DNA from: Spirochaetota bacterium
GTDB lineage: Bacteria > Spirochaetota > Spirochaetia > Treponematales > Rectinemataceae
Assembly: GCA_023421875.1 (NCBI GenBank)
Contig: JAEZSM010000173.1
Coordinates: forward strand, 1 to 6,414
DNA: 6,414 nt
Reading direction: 5' to 3'
Shown: positions 5,831 to 6,414 of the stretch, in pieces
Numbering within the stretch: the first letter of the stretch is position 1
Layout: each line of letters begins with the position of its first letter
Position numbers and translations under genes: made by a program
The notes under the pieces: generated by a model
The model's database searches: none
What the model was told of the DNA's origin: nothing
What the model saw: the letters and a program-made list of their open reading frames with translations, nothing else

Positions 5831-6057
5831 GGTACTGGATCATAACCTCCCGGATTATGTGGATGGCAGCGAATGATTCTCCTGAAGGCCAGCCACAGAC
5901 CTTTAAAGGGGCCGTACTTGGCGATAACCTGGTAGGAGTAGGCGGAGCAGGTAGGGTAAAACCTGCAGGACGGAGGAAAAAGGGGCGATATCAGGATCTG
6001 GTACAGTTTTATGAGGGCGAGAAACGGAAGTGAAAGCAGTTTCTTCAGCACATTCAT
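5827..6057 (-). CDS. yidD: Membrane protein insertion efficiency factor YidD
   Basis: YidD is a small inner-membrane-associated protein that improves insertion of YidC- and Sec-dependent membrane proteins. The 76 residues match the usual family size. An amphipathic or hydrophobic start (about 5-28, LPFLALIKLYQILISPLF) is followed by the conserved core: CRFYPTCSAYSYQVI (31-45), KYGPFKGLWLAFRRIIRCHP (47-66) and GGYDPVP (70-76). The three conserved cysteines C31, C37 and C64 are all present. The ATG overlaps the rnpA stop as ATGA, and the TGA overlaps the yidC start in the same way, so the three genes are very probably co-translated. No strong SD is seen before it (only AAGGCGGG about a dozen bases upstream), which fits coupling to rnpA. 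Confidence 0.96.
   Translation of the reverse strand: MNVLKKLLSLPFLALIKLYQILISPLFPPSCRFYPTCSAYSYQVIAKYGPFKGLWLAFRRIIRCHPHNPGGYDPVP
5845..5850 (-). promoter_or_regulatory. Possible distant Shine-Dalgarno site of yidC
   Basis: GGAGGT is a full-strength match but stands 14 bases before the yidC ATG, inside the yidD codons for GGYDPVP. It may help ribosomes re-initiate at the ATGA overlap. Because it coincides with conserved yidD codons, its presence could also be accidental. Confidence 0.4.
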
Positions 6058-6404
6058 TCGACTAAACCCGCCTTGCGAAAGAGCCCGAGCATCAGGGCGG
6101 AACAGACTGGAAAGTCCTCGTATCCGGGGTACAGAATAACGGCTACGTCGAAGCCCCGCCGGAGCGCCGCCTTGTTGAGGCGCCAGACTTCCCGGGCTAC
6201 TCGTTTTGCCCGGTTGCGCCGGACAGCCCCTTCAAATGAGCGAACCGTAATAAAAACGACCCGGTTCCGCGGAAGGGAATTGCGCGCCACGCGCACAGCC
6301 ATCCCCTTGCAGGAAAACCGGGCGCCAGTGCGAAAAATCCGGTCTATTTCCGACTTCTTCCGAACTTTCTCGGATTTCGGAAAATCTTGTTTCTCTTTTT
6401 CCAT
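6054..6404 (-). CDS. rnpA: Ribonuclease P protein component RnpA
   Basis: RnpA is the protein subunit of RNase P, which binds the catalytic RNA and pre-tRNA leaders so that the 5' ends of tRNAs are trimmed. The 116-residue length is normal. The N-terminal pattern RKKSEIDRIFRTGARFSCKG (15-34) holds the aromatic residues of the family's leader-binding cleft. The RNR signature is RRNRAKRVARE (62-72), and the end has the usual hydrophobic helix (LMLGLFRKAGL). The protein is strongly basic. The ATG at 6404 lies only ten bases from the window edge. A GGA at 6412-6414 could be the end of an SD, but no upstream in-frame stop is visible, so a slightly longer start cannot be excluded. In most bacteria rpmH (L34) lies immediately upstream. 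The stop overlaps yidD as ATGA. Confidence 0.95.
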   Translation of the reverse strand: MEKEKQDFPKSEKVRKKSEIDRIFRTGARFSCKGMAVRVARNSLPRNRVVFITVRSFEGAVRRNRAKRVAREVWRLNKAALRRGFDVAVILYPGYEDFPVCSALMLGLFRKAGLVE

Positions 6405-6414
6405 ATCCCCGTCC

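Noticed and set aside
5817..5843. Mini-ORF of eight codons (MIQYHEHI) overlapping the yidD-yidC junction
   Set aside because: Its ATG is only one base from GGAGGT, too close for normal initiation, and the frame arises from the overlap of two conserved genes.
1..6414. Mobile element, CRISPR array, defence system or tRNA/rRNA gene
   Set aside because: No transposase, integrase, regular repeat-spacer pattern or RNA gene was seen; nearly every base belongs to the seven assigned genes or two short gaps.

Overview
The window is 6.4 kb of gene-dense, GC-rich bacterial DNA. All seven recognisable genes lie on the minus strand, so transcription runs from high to low coordinates. In transcription order they are rnpA (RNase P protein), yidD (membrane insertion factor), yidC (membrane insertase), jag/khpB (KH-R3H RNA-binding protein), rnfC, rnfD and the 5' part of rnfG (ion-translocating ferredoxin:NAD oxidoreductase). 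No rRNA, tRNA, mobile element or CRISPR array is visible.

Organism: YidC has the large periplasmic domain found in bacteria with an outer membrane, and the Rnf complex points to an anaerobic or fermentative lifestyle. The style of the Jag and RnfD proteins, and the order rnpA-yidD-yidC-jag running straight into rnf rather than into mnmE, suggest a spirochaete of the Treponema group. This is an inference from remembered family patterns, with moderate confidence. A deltaproteobacterium-like lineage is the main alternative.

Layout: rnpA, yidD and yidC (6404-3761) are joined by two ATGA stop/start overlaps. A 96-base gap rich in small inverted repeats precedes jag (3664-2921). A 134-base gap (2787-2920) separates jag from rnfC and is the most interesting stretch. 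It holds a good sigma-70-like promoter reading into rnfC. The promoter spacer is filled by an 18-base near-perfect palindrome that could be an operator. Downstream is a leader of about 90 bases with a strong hairpin and competing short helices around the rnfC ribosome binding site. rnfC overlaps rnfD by 11 bases, and rnfD overlaps rnfG by 4.

How the parts work together: the first block makes the RNase P protein and the machinery that inserts inner-membrane proteins (YidC, helped by YidD), with Jag as the usual RNA-binding neighbour. The second block encodes the start of an Rnf complex, which couples electron transfer between reduced ferredoxin and NAD to Na+ or H+ pumping. The remaining subunits (rnfE, rnfA, rnfB) would be expected beyond position 1. 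The apparent promoter in the gap suggests that rnf can be expressed and regulated separately from the housekeeping genes upstream.
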